Origin: Pseudarthrobacter chlorophenolicus
GTDB lineage: Bacteria > Actinomycetota > Actinomycetes > Actinomycetales > Micrococcaceae
DNA length: 64,000 bases
NCBI RefSeq assembly: GCF_000962805.1
Contig: NZ_JZTW01000013.1
Span: 62,001-126,000, forward strand
Reading direction: 5' to 3'
Shown here piece after piece: positions 8,496-23,110 of this stretch (position 1 is the stretch's first letter; the number at the start of each line of letters is the position of its first letter). Under the pieces are notes generated by a model that was given only the letters and a program-made list of their open reading frames with translations, did not search any database and was not told where the DNA came from. The position numbers and the translations under genes were made by a program.

Positions 8496-8879
8496 TCATG
8501 CGGGCCCGCGGAGGCGGTCCATGTCCCGCCGGTCCTTCTTAGTGGGACGGCCGGTGCCCCGGTCCCGCTGGGGGATCCCCAGGGCGGGGGCCACGGGACG
8601 GGGCGGGGTGTGGTCGGTGAAGCAGTGTGACGCCACCTCCGCGCCGACGCGTTTAACGATCAGGCGGCGGACCTCAAGGATCCGCTCGTAGCCGGGCATC
8701 CGGACCGTCACCTTATCGCCGGTGACGAGGGTGGCGGATGCCTTGGCCGGTGTGCCGTTGAGGCGGACATGGCCGGCGCGGCAGGCTGCGGTGGCGGCCG
8801 AACGCGTCTTGTAGGCGCGGATGGCCCACAGCCACGCGTCAATGCGGGCGCTGGCGGGGGAGGAGGGAAGGCTCGTCAT
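8496..8879 (-). CDS. S4-domain RNA-binding protein, Hsp15-like
   Basis: The predicted 127-residue protein starts at the ATG at 8879 (an in-frame GTG-side extension to 8888 adds three residues). An S4 RNA-binding domain spans residues about 10-70 (RIDAWLWAIRAYKTRSAATAACRAGHVRLNG) and a basic tail ends in RPTKKDRRDMDRLRG. This is the layout of Hsp15, which binds free 50S subunits carrying nascent chains and helps recycle them. The heat-shock link is known from E. coli and is not shown here. Confidence 0.85.
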   Translation of the reverse strand: MTSLPSSPASARIDAWLWAIRAYKTRSAATAACRAGHVRLNGTPAKASATLVTGDKVTVRMPGYERILEVRRLIVKRVGAEVASHCFTDHTPPRPVAPALGIPQRDRGTGRPTKKDRRDMDRLRGPA

Positions 8880-8919
8880 GGTTGGCACCGAGTATAGCCC
8901 CGGCGCCCGGACCCCAGCC

Positions 8920-10038
8920 TTAGGCCACTGTCACCCGGACCTGCTGAACCATGTTGTTGGCCATGCCCTGGTAGTTCCAGTTCTGCTCCAGGGGTTGGGT
9001 GGCGCCGGTGGCATCAGTGGCGCGGCAGGACAGCACGTGCTCGCCGGGCTCCGCCACCCACGGCAGCGTCCACTTCCGCCACGCAAATCCACCCAGCGGC
9101 TTCTCCAGCTGCGCCGGCAGCCAGGCCCCGTCAATGCCGACGTCCACTCCGGTCACCGCGCCCCCACCGGACCACGCCCGGCCCTGCAGCAGGACAGGCC
9201 CGGCGGCCAGGGTCCGTTTCCGTGTGAGGAAGTCCGGAATGCCCGGCGGAACCATCAGCGAACGCACCCTGATGCGCGAAACCGGTGTGCCGGCGTCGTC
9301 CGCGGAATCCTGGTAGCGGTAGGCGACGTGCTGCTGGTAGCCGGTGAAGGGGGCGGTGACCACCTCGATGGACTCCAGCCACTTCACGCTGGCCATGCCG
9401 TACCAGCCGGGCACTACGAGACGCAGTGGGTAGCCGTGCTGGGGCGGGAGTTCGTGGCCGTTCATCGCGTAGGCAAGCACCACGTCGGCCCGCAGCGCCT
9501 CGCGGATCGGCAGGCTGCGCGCGTACCGCTGGCGGACGCCGCCCTGGATGCCGGCGTCGGCACCGGTGAAGACGACTTCCCGTGCGCTGGGCAGGACGCC
9601 CGCCTTGCCCAGCAGGTAGGCGAGCGGAACACCCGTCCAGTACGCCGTCCCCACGGCTTCGAGGACCCAGGGCTGGCTGATGGGCCGGGGGCTGAGCAGG
9701 GACCGTCCGTTGCCGGCGCACTCGAGCGTCACGGGGACGGTGATGGCGGGGTCCTTGTGCAGGGCCGCCATGCTCAGTTCCAGGGACCGTTCCACCGCCC
9801 CGCCGATCAGCAGGTGCCAGGAGCTGGCATCAAGGTCCGGGATGTCGAAGTGCGTGAGGACATAGTGCAGGCCCGGTGGAGTGACATCGCGGCGCATCGC
9901 CTCCAGCGGCATGGAGTGGTTGCGGGCAGAGAGCTGGAGCTCCTCCGCGGTCAGCGGCCCAGTGGAAGGCCCGGCCGGCGCCGTGCCCTCCGGGGTTTCC
10001 GCCTGGGTGGACTGCAGGTTGTGATGGGTCTGCGTCAT
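8920..10038 (-). CDS. Sulfite-oxidase-like molybdopterin oxidoreductase
   Basis: This 372-residue enzyme has the sulfite oxidase catalytic domain: the molybdenum-ligand cysteine in VPVTLECAGNGRSLL, then NGHELPPQHGYPLRLVVPGWYGMASVKWL, and the C-terminal Mo-co dimerisation domain (about 255-370). The ATG at 10038 was preferred because translation upstream of it would read through a large inverted repeat. No Tat signal, haem domain or membrane segment is visible, so it is predicted to be cytoplasmic, unlike many secreted YedY/sulfite oxidase relatives. Substrate is unknown, perhaps sulfite or an N- or S-oxide. Confidence 0.85.
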   Translation of the reverse strand: MTQTHHNLQSTQAETPEGTAPAGPSTGPLTAEELQLSARNHSMPLEAMRRDVTPPGLHYVLTHFDIPDLDASSWHLLIGGAVERSLELSMAALHKDPAITVPVTLECAGNGRSLLSPRPISQPWVLEAVGTAYWTGVPLAYLLGKAGVLPSAREVVFTGADAGIQGGVRQRYARSLPIREALRADVVLAYAMNGHELPPQHGYPLRLVVPGWYGMASVKWLESIEVVTAPFTGYQQHVAYRYQDSADDAGTPVSRIRVRSLMVPPGIPDFLTRKRTLAAGPVLLQGRAWSGGGAVTGVDVGIDGAWLPAQLEKPLGGFAWRKWTLPWVAEPGEHVLSCRATDATGATQPLEQNWNYQGMANNMVQQVRVTVA

Positions 10039-10126
10039 GGCGCTGCGATTCTGTGGGCGGACGGCGGGGCGGTGATACCTTGCCTCTGGTTTACGCCCGC
10101 CCCGCGCGCCCGTCAACGCCCCTGCA

Positions 10127-10195
10127 CCGGAGTTTTTGGACAGATATGACGAGATAACGGCCCATAAACCCCTCATATCTGCCCAAAAACTCCGG
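10127..10195. repeat. 23-bp near-perfect inverted repeat, possible terminator
   Basis: The arms at 10127-10149 and 10173-10195 match at 22 of 23 positions and enclose a 23-base loop. Each arm carries GGAGTTTTTGG. The element lies just after the NmrA-like stop at 10200 and 89 bp before the sulfite-oxidase-like start, so it could end the aldo/keto reductase operon. The very long stem also resembles dispersed REP-like palindromes. Confidence 0.75.
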
Positions 10196-10199
10196 GAGG

Positions 10200-11054
10200 T
10201 TAGAGGACCGGCCGGGTCAGGAACTCCGCCAGGCTGATGGGGTCCTGGCCCGTCAGGCCGTGCACGTCCGGGGAAACGCCGGCCATCTCGCCCGCCGCCA
10301 TGGCGGTGTACGTGCTGACCCAGGCATCCACCTGCCACTGCGGCGCGTTGTAGGGTGCACGCGACGCGTAGGCCTCCTCCACCGTCTCCGCCTGGTAGCG
10401 CACGTTCCTGCCGGTACCTTCGCTGATGATCTGCGCGGCCCGTGCCATGGTGAGTTCTTCCGGACCCGTGAGGTGGTAGGTCTTTCCCTTGTGGATGGCG
10501 GGGTCACGCAGTACTGCCACCGCACTGCGTGCAATGTCCTCCCGCGCCACCCCGGAAAACACGCCGTCACCGGCCGGGCCTTTGATGACGCCTTGCTCAT
10601 CGGTCATCAGCGGCAGGAAGTCCAGGTAGAAGTTGTCCCGCAGGAACGTGTAATCCATCCCGGAGGCCCGGATCCGCTCTTCGGTGGCGTAGTGGTCCCG
10701 GGCCAGCGTGAAGGTGGCATCCGGGGCCGCCCCGTAAAAGGACGTGTACACCACGTGCTCCACCCCGGCGGCGGCCGCGGCATCCACGAATGCAAAGTGC
10801 TGCTGCAACCGGTCCTCCGCCTCGGCGGCGGACACCATGAACAGCACCCGGACCCCTTCAAGGGCACTCCGGGCGGCCTCCGCGTCCCCGTAACTGCACA
10901 CGGCGGTGGCCGCCTCCTCCAGGTCGGGTGCGCGGGACGGGTCCCGCACCAGGAGGCGCTGGGCGAAACCAGCGCCCGCGAGTTCCCGGGCCACCATGCC
11001 GCCCAGCCCGCCGGTGGAGCCAGTGACCGCAAGGTCCGGCAGGTCCGCCGCCAT
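10200..11054 (-). CDS. NmrA-like NAD(P)H-binding oxidoreductase (QorB type)
   Basis: This 284-residue protein has an N-terminal Rossmann motif TGSTGGLGGMVAREL and the NmrA-like pattern VVYTSFYGAAPDATFTLARDHYATEERIRASGMDYTFLR split over residues about 100-145. Related QorB proteins are NADPH quinone reductases. The ATG at 11054 lies 4 bp after the stop of the aldo/keto reductase gene, so both are co-transcribed on the minus strand. No catalytic YxxxK pair is seen, as expected for atypical SDRs. Confidence 0.82.
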   Translation of the reverse strand: MAADLPDLAVTGSTGGLGGMVARELAGAGFAQRLLVRDPSRAPDLEEAATAVCSYGDAEAARSALEGVRVLFMVSAAEAEDRLQQHFAFVDAAAAAGVEHVVYTSFYGAAPDATFTLARDHYATEERIRASGMDYTFLRDNFYLDFLPLMTDEQGVIKGPAGDGVFSGVAREDIARSAVAVLRDPAIHKGKTYHLTGPEELTMARAAQIISEGTGRNVRYQAETVEEAYASRAPYNAPQWQVDAWVSTYTAMAAGEMAGVSPDVHGLTGQDPISLAEFLTRPVL

Positions 11055-11058
11055 GTGC

Positions 11059-12063
11059 CTAGGCTTCCCGGGTAGCGGGTGACTTGGTCTGGGCGGGGTC
11101 GCGTTCCCCGAGGGCACCAATGGCGTCGTCGATCTTCTTCAGGACGTCCGGATCCAGCTTCACGCCGGCGGCAGCCACGCTGTCGGCGATCTGCTCGGGC
11201 CGTGAAGCGCCCACGATCGCGGAAGCCACGTTAGGGTTCTGCAGCACCCAGGCAACAGCAAGCTGCGGCATGGACAGGCCTGCCTCCTCCGCGATCGGCT
11301 TGAGGTCCTGCACGCCCTGCAGGACGTCGTCGCGCATCCACCGCGAGATCATCTTGGCGCCGCCCTTCTCGTCCGTGGCGCGGCTGCCTTCGGGCGCCGG
11401 CTGGCCGGGCAGGTACTTGCCGCTCAGGACACCCTGGGCCATCGGTGACCAGACGATCTGGGACACTCCCAGTTCCTCCGACGCCGGTACCACCTCGGCT
11501 TCGATGACACGCCAGAGCATGGAGTACTGGGGCTGGTTGGAGATGAGCTGGAAGCCCAGTTCCTTGGACAGTTTGTGGCCCTCGCGAAGCTGGTCCGCAG
11601 TCCATTCGCTGACGCCGATGTAAAGGGCCTTGCCCTGGCGGACAATGTCAGCGAACGCCTGCATGGTCTCCTCGAGCGGCGTCTCGAAGTCGTACCGGTG
11701 GGCCTGGTAGAGGTCGATGTAATCCGTCTGCAGCCGGCGCAGCGAGCCGTTGACGGAATCCATGATGTGCTTGCGGGACAGGCCAAGATCGTTCTTGCCC
11801 TTGGGGCCGGTGGGGCCGAAGACCTTAGTGAAGATTTCCAGCGATTCGCGGCGTTCGCCCTTCAGCGCCTCGCCCAGGACCGTCTCCGCCGCGGTGTTGG
11901 CGTACACGTCGGCAGTGTCGAAGGTGCTGATGCCGGCGTCGAGGGCGGCGCGCACGCATTGGGAAGCGACGTCGTTCTCCACCTGGGAGCCGTGGGTCAA
12001 CCAGTTGCCGAAAGTGATTTCCGAGACTTTGAAACCGCTGTTTCCGAGGTATCTGAATTCCAT
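11059..12063 (-). CDS. Aldo/keto reductase, potassium-channel-beta / YghZ-like
   Basis: This 334-residue NADPH-dependent reductase has the AKR tetrad in context: STFDTADVYANTAAETVLGEAL (D and Y), EIFTKVF (K) and YIDLYQAHRYD (H). The closing SAIVGASRPEQI binds the cofactor phosphate. The ATG at 12063 is used; a GTG three codons upstream at 12072 is possible. Substrates are probably small aldehydes or ketones. It is the first gene of a pair with the NmrA-like reductase. Confidence 0.9.
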   Translation of the reverse strand: MEFRYLGNSGFKVSEITFGNWLTHGSQVENDVASQCVRAALDAGISTFDTADVYANTAAETVLGEALKGERRESLEIFTKVFGPTGPKGKNDLGLSRKHIMDSVNGSLRRLQTDYIDLYQAHRYDFETPLEETMQAFADIVRQGKALYIGVSEWTADQLREGHKLSKELGFQLISNQPQYSMLWRVIEAEVVPASEELGVSQIVWSPMAQGVLSGKYLPGQPAPEGSRATDEKGGAKMISRWMRDDVLQGVQDLKPIAEEAGLSMPQLAVAWVLQNPNVASAIVGASRPEQIADSVAAAGVKLDPDVLKKIDDAIGALGERDPAQTKSPATREA

Positions 12064-12090
12064 GGGCTTCACGCTAGCGGAGATGGTTGC

Positions 12091-12831
12091 TCAGGGTAAG
12101 GGCCGTCCGCCGTTCCGTGCGGCGTCGGATTCCGTCCGCTTCTGCTCTTGGCCGTGCTTGAGCACCTGCTGCGCAGAGAGGGACACCAGCGATCCGGTGT
12201 CCAGGGGCGGCAGCACCTGCGGAGCCTGTGGCTTTTGGAAGGAATGCGGGACTTCGCGGACGGGGCGGTGGTTGTGCAGCGCTGATTCCACGAGCGGCGC
12301 CACGGACTCCACCTTCTCCGCCGGAACCGCAGGATCAGGGAGGTCCCGCACCGAGAGCTTGATTTCGGGTTTCGCGGCGCGCTCCCGGGCCGTGGCTCGG
12401 GCGTCGGCTTCGGCCACGGCGGAGGCCCAGTCCTCGGCAAGGACCGGTTGCTCGCGGCGTGTTCCGGATTTAGGGGCGACAGCGGTGCCCAGGGCCGATT
12501 TCGCCAGGGCGGACTTCGCGAAAGCGGACTTTACGCGCGCCGGCTTGAGTGCCGCAGCCCAGCCCCGCGATGGGCGCACGGATCCTGGCGCAGCGCCGGT
12601 GCCGGACTCGGGCTCGCCCAGGCGGGTCCCGTACAGCTGCACCAGGGGCATCCCGTCCTTCCGTTTGCCCTTTCCGAACAGCCGCATCAGGACGATGGCG
12701 GCCAGCCGGCCCACACCGGCGAGGAGCAGGGTGATGACGCCCAGGAGGAAGAGGACGAAGAAGATCAGGAAGGCGACGCCCACCGTGCCCAAAAAGGTCA
12801 GGTTGAGGACGAGCGTGTCCGGATTCTCCAC
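12091..12831 (-). CDS. Hypothetical single-pass membrane protein with long basic tail
   Basis: The 246-residue product has one long hydrophobic stretch near the N-terminus (about residues 8-50, enough for one or two membrane passes) followed by a low-complexity tail rich in Ala, Lys, Pro and Glu. An AFAKSALAKSAL repeat lies near residue 105. No known domain was recognised. Its N-terminal membrane part resembles that of the 100-residue protein at 16443-16745, so the two may be paralogs. Confidence 0.65.
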   Translation of the reverse strand: MENPDTLVLNLTFLGTVGVAFLIFFVLFLLGVITLLLAGVGRLAAIVLMRLFGKGKRKDGMPLVQLYGTRLGEPESGTGAAPGSVRPSRGWAAALKPARVKSAFAKSALAKSALGTAVAPKSGTRREQPVLAEDWASAVAEADARATARERAAKPEIKLSVRDLPDPAVPAEKVESVAPLVESALHNHRPVREVPHSFQKPQAPQVLPPLDTGSLVSLSAQQVLKHGQEQKRTESDAARNGGRPLP

Positions 12832-12996
12832 GATTCATCTCTCCTCTCTGCCGGCAGCTTGGGCCCGCGGCGGCGCCCCCACACACGGCAGCAGCTTCGT
12901 ATCCACCTTACGGATTTTTGCGCCGCAGTGCCCCAGGCGCGGGGGGCGTCCGCGGGGTTGTAGCAAAGCCGTTACCGGATGTGACAGCATCCCGGT

Positions 12997-13395
12997 ATGA
13001 CAAAAATCGGAGCACAGGACCGTTGCCCCTGCCTGTCCGGGGAACAGTACGCCTCCTGCTGCGGCCGGTTCCATTCAGGCGGGGCTGAAGCGGCCACCGC
13101 GGAGCAGCTGATGCGTTCCCGGTACACGGCCTTTGTCCTCTTGGACCGGGGCTACCTGCTCCGGACATGGCACCCGGACACAGCCCCGCGGGACCTGCAG
13201 CTGGACCCGGAAATGCAGTGGCGGCGCCTGGACATCGCGGCCACCGGCGGAGGCGGCCCTTTCGACACCGAGGGAACGGTGGAGTTCAAGGCACATTTTC
13301 GGCATACCGGAGAGCGCGGCGTGCTGCACGAAACCAGCCGGTTCGTCCGTTCGGAAGGCCGGTGGCTTTACGTGGACGGGGACATCCGGGACTGA
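12997..13395 (+). CDS. YchJ-family (UPF0225) SEC-C motif protein
   Basis: This 132-residue protein starts with a SEC-C zinc motif, CPCLSGEQYASCCG (C10, C12, C21, C22), and then the conserved LMRSRYTAFVL and TWHPDTAP segments of UPF0225/YchJ. The C-terminal half is an NTF2-like fold by family knowledge. Its biochemical role is not established. The stop at 13393-13395 abuts the convergent stop of the next gene at 13396. Confidence 0.88.
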   Translation: MTKIGAQDRCPCLSGEQYASCCGRFHSGGAEAATAEQLMRSRYTAFVLLDRGYLLRTWHPDTAPRDLQLDPEMQWRRLDIAATGGGGPFDTEGTVEFKAHFRHTGERGVLHETSRFVRSEGRWLYVDGDIRD

Positions 13396-14316
13396 CTACT
13401 CGTCGTAGTCGTTGTCCGGCGTGAATCCGGCCCGGTCAACCTTCCGGTGGAAGTGCATCCCGGCCAGCCCGCCCAGTACTGCGCCCACCAGCGCAACCAC
13501 GGCTACCACTACGGCGGCGATGATGCTGGTGGTGGTCAACTCACCCTCATTGATGGGGATCCGCGGGAAGCTGTTGAGGTTGGCCAGCACATTGAACTGC
13601 TGTCCGGCCACCAGGCCCAGGATGGCGATGACGATCGCGGCGATCAACGCCCAGACCCACACCATGAGGCCTTGCTTGGCACCGTTGAAGCGCGCCATCC
13701 GGCCGGCCACGTAGCCGCCGGAGTAGTAGGACACGAACAGGATCACCAGCAGCACAATGATGCCAACCAGGCCTACCGTGCCGCTGTTCCGGGTGGCCTG
13801 GTTCACGGCTTCGTTGACGTCCGTGTTGTTGGCCAGCCCCACGGCGGTACCGGCTGCGGCCACCAGCGCGGTGAGCAGGACTGCCATGCCGGTTGCGGTC
13901 AGCCAGCCAAAGAATGCGGAGCCCACCTTGATGCCGCCGAACTGTTCCTTCTGCCGGGCCACCGCAGTTTCGCGGTCGGCCAGGTTCGGGTCCACGGCCG
14001 CGGCCGGGACGGCTGCGGTCCGCGTGGTTGCCGCGGATCCGCTGCGGTCCGAGTAGTCCCGGTCCGGGTCGGTCCGCTCTGCGTAGACCTCCTGGCGGTA
14101 GTCGCGCTCCGCGGATGCGGCCGGCGCCTCAGAGTACGAACGCGTGGCATCGCCGGCGGACGTCCGGTCGATGGGACGCGTTGCATTATCAGCCGGAGTG
14201 CGGTCGATGGAGCGCGTGGCCTGGTTGTCCGCGTCACCGGGACGGCCGGTTTCGCCACGGCCGTCCTGCCGCGCTCGCCGGGGAGGAAGGTTCTCTGGGT
14301 CCGTGGAGCTGCTCAT
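13396..14316 (-). CDS. Hypothetical membrane protein with hydrophilic N-terminal half
   Basis: The 306-residue product starts at the ATG at 14316. Residues 1-130 are hydrophilic and contain imperfect repeats (ATRSIDRTPADN, ATRPIDRTSAGD, ATRSYSEAPA); residues about 150-300 hold four hydrophobic helices with the Gly-rich YYSGGYVAGRMARFNGAKQG. This resembles TIGR04086/YrzE-like membrane proteins, but no function is known. The N-terminal repeats are probably disordered and cytoplasmic. Confidence 0.7.
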   Translation of the reverse strand: MSSSTDPENLPPRRARQDGRGETGRPGDADNQATRSIDRTPADNATRPIDRTSAGDATRSYSEAPAASAERDYRQEVYAERTDPDRDYSDRSGSAATTRTAAVPAAAVDPNLADRETAVARQKEQFGGIKVGSAFFGWLTATGMAVLLTALVAAAGTAVGLANNTDVNEAVNQATRNSGTVGLVGIIVLLVILFVSYYSGGYVAGRMARFNGAKQGLMVWVWALIAAIVIAILGLVAGQQFNVLANLNSFPRIPINEGELTTTSIIAAVVVAVVALVGAVLGGLAGMHFHRKVDRAGFTPDNDYDE

Positions 14317-14380
14317 GAATCCACTCAACCACCGCCCCACCCCGATAGCAAGGATGCTTACGATTCCGTGACCTGCGGTT

Positions 14381-16381
14381 CTACCGGTATTTGCGGTGCA
14401 GGTTCTCCCTCGCCGACGGCCCGTGGGAGGCATCGGCAATCCACGGCCCGGTGCCCTCGGACTGGTCCAGGACCCCCTCCTCCAACCAGGCGTAATCCCC
14501 GGCGAGGACCTTGCGCGTAAGGCTGTGGTCGCCGTCGTCCGTGTTCCGCCAAAGCTGGTCGAAGTATTCGTCCACACGCACCCGCGCCTGCTCGCAGTAG
14601 GCTTCGGCGAGTTCGTAGGCGCTCGCGGCCCGCCCTGGATCGGTGCGCAGCAGCATCTCCGCGCGCGAGCAGCACGCGGTCATGGCGAACAGTTCGGCAC
14701 CGATGTCCACGACGCGGCCCAGGAAGGCCTGTTTGCGCTCGAGCTTCGCCTGCCACCGGCCCATGGCGTAGAAAGTCTGGCGGGCCAGCCGGCGGGAGGA
14801 GCGTTCGACGAACCGCAACTGCCGGGCCAGCCGCCCGAACTCGCTGTAGGAGCGCGGGTCCATCCCCGCGCCGGCCACCAGCTTGGGCAGCCACTTGGCG
14901 TAGAAGCCGGAGGCGCCGACGGCGGCCTTGGCTTTGTCCGACAGGCTCGCGTCCATTGAGGCCAGGTCGCCCGCGGCGGCCAGGTGCGCGTCAACAGCTT
15001 CGCGCGCGATCAGCAGGCGCATGATCTCGGAGGACCCTTCGAAGATCCTGTTGATCCGCAGGTCCCGCAGCTGCTGCTCGGCGGGCACTGCACGCTCCCC
15101 GCGTGCGGCCAAGGACTCCGCGGTCTCAAAACCGCGTCCGCCGCGGATCTGGACCAGCTCGTCAGCGATTTGGCAGCTGATTTCCGTGGCCCACAACTTG
15201 GCCAGGGCCGCCTCGATCCGCACGTCCTTCTGGCCCGCGTCCGCAAGCTCGGCAGCGAGCTCGAATACGGCATCGAGAGCGAAGGCAGATGCCGCGATGA
15301 AGGCGATCTTCTTTCCCACCGCCTCGTGCTCGCCCACGGGCCGGCCCCACTGGGTACGGGCGTTGGACCATTCGCGGGCGATCTTCAGGCTCCAGCGCCC
15401 GGACGCGACGCACAGCGCAGGCAGGGCCAGGCGTCCGGTGTTAAGGGTGGTCAGGGCAATCTTCAGGCCCTGCCCTTCGCGTCCCAGCCGGTTGGCCGCG
15501 GGCACCCGGACCTGGTGGAAGCGGGTGACGCCATTTTCGATTCCGCGCAGGCCCATGAAGGCGTTCCGGTTCTCCACCGTGATCCCGGGCGAGTCCATCT
15601 CCACCACGAATGCGCTGATGCCGCCTTTATGGGCTGTCCCATCGGCGTCTGTATGCGCGGGGACCACGGCCATCACCACCACCAGTTCCGCGATCACCCC
15701 GTTGGTGGTCCACAGCTTCACGCCGTCCAAAAGGTAGGCGTCGCCGTCGTCCGTGGGTGTGGCAGTGCTGCCCAGCCTGGCGGGGTCGCTGCCCACATCC
15801 GGTTCGGTGAGGAGGAACGCGGTGATGGCGCCGGCCGCGCAGCGCGGCAGGTACTCCTTTTTCTGTGCCGGGGAGCCGAAGACCTTGACCGGCTCGGGCA
15901 CGCCGATGGACTGGTGTGCCGAAAGGAGCGCGCCGAGGCTGGGGTGGACGCTGCCCAGCAGCGCAAGAGCACGGCCGTAGTACACCAGCGAGAGGCCCAG
16001 CCCGCCGTATTCCTCGGGAATTTTCATGCCAAAGACGCCCAGGTCCGCCAATCCGCGGATGTACTCGTCCGGAATCTGTGACGCGCGCTCGATCACCCGG
16101 CCATCCATGGTGCGGGCGAACGCGGTGAGCCTGGCCATGAATGCTTCGCCACGCTCAACATCGGCGGGATCGGGCGTGGGCCAGGGGTGGACCAGGCTGA
16201 GGTCGAAGTTGCCCAGGTAGATGCCCTTGGCGAAGCTGGGCCGGTCCCATCCGGTCTCCCGGGCGGCCTCGGCCACGGCGCGGGCTTCACCAGCGGTGAC
16301 GCCGGAACCGATCTTGCCGGCGGGTACGGGCGTTTCTTCAGCCGGTGCGTCAGTGGACGGGGTGTGCGTGGCGGAGGTCAT
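14381..16381 (-). CDS. Long acyl-CoA dehydrogenase (VLCAD-like)
   Basis: This 666-residue flavoenzyme contains the three-part acyl-CoA dehydrogenase core: MKIPEEYGGLGLS, LTEPDVGSD for FAD contact, GLRGIENGVTRF, and EIMRLLIAREAV in the C-terminal helical domain. An extra C-terminal domain of about 200 residues makes it longer than the usual 380-residue enzymes, as in VLCAD/ACAD9-like proteins. It should oxidise long acyl-CoA in beta-oxidation. A strong AAGGAG site precedes the ATG at 16381, and the palindrome TTACCCGCGGGTAA lies about 80 bp upstream. Confidence 0.9.
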   Translation of the reverse strand: MTSATHTPSTDAPAEETPVPAGKIGSGVTAGEARAVAEAARETGWDRPSFAKGIYLGNFDLSLVHPWPTPDPADVERGEAFMARLTAFARTMDGRVIERASQIPDEYIRGLADLGVFGMKIPEEYGGLGLSLVYYGRALALLGSVHPSLGALLSAHQSIGVPEPVKVFGSPAQKKEYLPRCAAGAITAFLLTEPDVGSDPARLGSTATPTDDGDAYLLDGVKLWTTNGVIAELVVVMAVVPAHTDADGTAHKGGISAFVVEMDSPGITVENRNAFMGLRGIENGVTRFHQVRVPAANRLGREGQGLKIALTTLNTGRLALPALCVASGRWSLKIAREWSNARTQWGRPVGEHEAVGKKIAFIAASAFALDAVFELAAELADAGQKDVRIEAALAKLWATEISCQIADELVQIRGGRGFETAESLAARGERAVPAEQQLRDLRINRIFEGSSEIMRLLIAREAVDAHLAAAGDLASMDASLSDKAKAAVGASGFYAKWLPKLVAGAGMDPRSYSEFGRLARQLRFVERSSRRLARQTFYAMGRWQAKLERKQAFLGRVVDIGAELFAMTACCSRAEMLLRTDPGRAASAYELAEAYCEQARVRVDEYFDQLWRNTDDGDHSLTRKVLAGDYAWLEEGVLDQSEGTGPWIADASHGPSARENLHRKYR

Positions 16382-16442
16382 GGGTTATCTCCTTGGCCGG
16401 GATGGCCGGTGAAGCCATGGATCCGCCGGGTTGGAGAACCCT

Positions 16443-16745
16443 TCAGCTGTCCCTCAATATTACCCGCGGGTAAGTTCCGGTGCTAGGGGATGGCTGGGCC
16501 GGAAATTCCGCAGCCACGTCCACGCTTTTCGCGTGGTGCACCAGCCGGTCCCAGCCGGCGTTGATGCCGTGGACAACCGCCAGGAGCGTACTGGACACCA
16601 GCATCCATGTGAGCTTTCCCGTGCCAAGCAGCAGGAGCGCAACCAGCCCCGATGCCAGGACGAAGGCGGCCAGGAGCCCGCCGAAAGCCAGGGTCCCGAT
16701 GAAGACCAACGTGGATGTGTCCAGAGCGCTCAAATCGAACTGCAT
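16443..16745 (-). CDS. Small hypothetical membrane protein
   Basis: The 100-residue protein starts at the ATG at 16745, preceded by AGGGGGAC. Two hydrophobic helices lie at residues about 11-35 and 35-62 (FIGTLAFGGLLAAFVLASG, LVALLLLGTGKLTWMLVSS), followed by a short polar tail. It resembles the membrane part of the protein at 12091-12831. Its 3' end overlaps a palindromic operator for the downstream acyl-CoA dehydrogenase gene. No function is known. Confidence 0.65.
   Translation of the reverse strand: MQFDLSALDTSTLVFIGTLAFGGLLAAFVLASGLVALLLLGTGKLTWMLVSSTLLAVVHGINAGWDRLVHHAKSVDVAAEFPAQPSPSTGTYPRVILRDS
16460..16473. promoter_or_regulatory. 14-bp perfect palindrome upstream of the acyl-CoA dehydrogenase gene
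   Basis: TTACCCGCGGGTAA reads the same on both strands and lies 79 bp before the dehydrogenase start, inside the 3' end of the small membrane gene. Palindromes of the form TTAC-N6-GTAA are typical operators of TetR-family regulators of lipid catabolism in actinobacteria. The regulator itself is not in the window. Confidence 0.5.
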
Positions 16746-16883
16746 GTGTCCCCCTGCGGCGTTGCTGTGGTGAAAGTCTGGTGAGGCCAAGCGGCGTAGG
16801 CCGGTAGCAGAAAGCGTAGGGGCGCCCTGCGCGGCGAGCCAGAGCGGGGCAGCAGGAAACTGCTGTTGATACGGGATCGATAC

Positions 16884-16899
16884 CCTACCGCCAGGTAGG
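16884..16899. promoter_or_regulatory. Inverted repeat in the jetA upstream region
   Basis: CCTACC-GCCA-GGTAGG is a 6-4-6 inverted repeat about 110 bp before the jetA start, in the 263-bp gap between divergent genes. It could be a regulator site for either gene. No clear -35/-10 pair was found in this gap. Confidence 0.35.
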
Positions 16900-17008
16900 T
16901 CACGGACCGGTTGCGGCGGTCCCCCCGAACGTGCTGCGTTAACCTTGTAGTTGGCCGTTTTCCGGTCCGCCCCCGCCGCCCGCCCCGCCAACAGTCCAAG
17001 GAGAGTGT

Positions 17009-22921
<5,913 letters not shown>

Positions 22922-23007
22922 GATAACGCCGAATCACGGGGTATAACAAATTGATGGATTTATCGCGGATGGACTATTGCGCGGACTTTTCAGTGTGCCA
23001 CTCTGGG
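22922..23007 (+). promoter_or_regulatory. Leader block of the first tandem lipoprotein gene
   Basis: This gap is the first copy of a duplicated block. It starts with GATAACG right after the jetC stop and ends with GTGTGCCACTCTGGG at 22993-23007. The second copy starts after the first lipoprotein stop and has the 15-mer at the same distance of 74 bp from the stop codon. It probably carries the promoter. Confidence 0.5.
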
Positions 23008-23110
23008 CCCTATCAACAAGCCTCGCCAGAGTAATTCCATGAGGTCCTGCGGAGTGCTGGGTCCGCAATGTCACCTAGAGAACGACGGCGTCCTCTTGAA
23101 AGGCAATCCA

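Noticed and set aside
6947..8542. A 531-codon open frame on the plus strand
   Set aside because: It is antisense to the amidohydrolase gene, whose motifs are clear.
8821..10149. A 442-codon open frame on the plus strand
   Set aside because: It is antisense to the sulfite-oxidase-like gene, which carries the molybdenum-ligand motif.
22922..23110. A possible remnant of jetD after jetC
   Set aside because: No frame in this gap encodes anything like a JetD fragment; the sequence instead matches the leader of the second lipoprotein gene.
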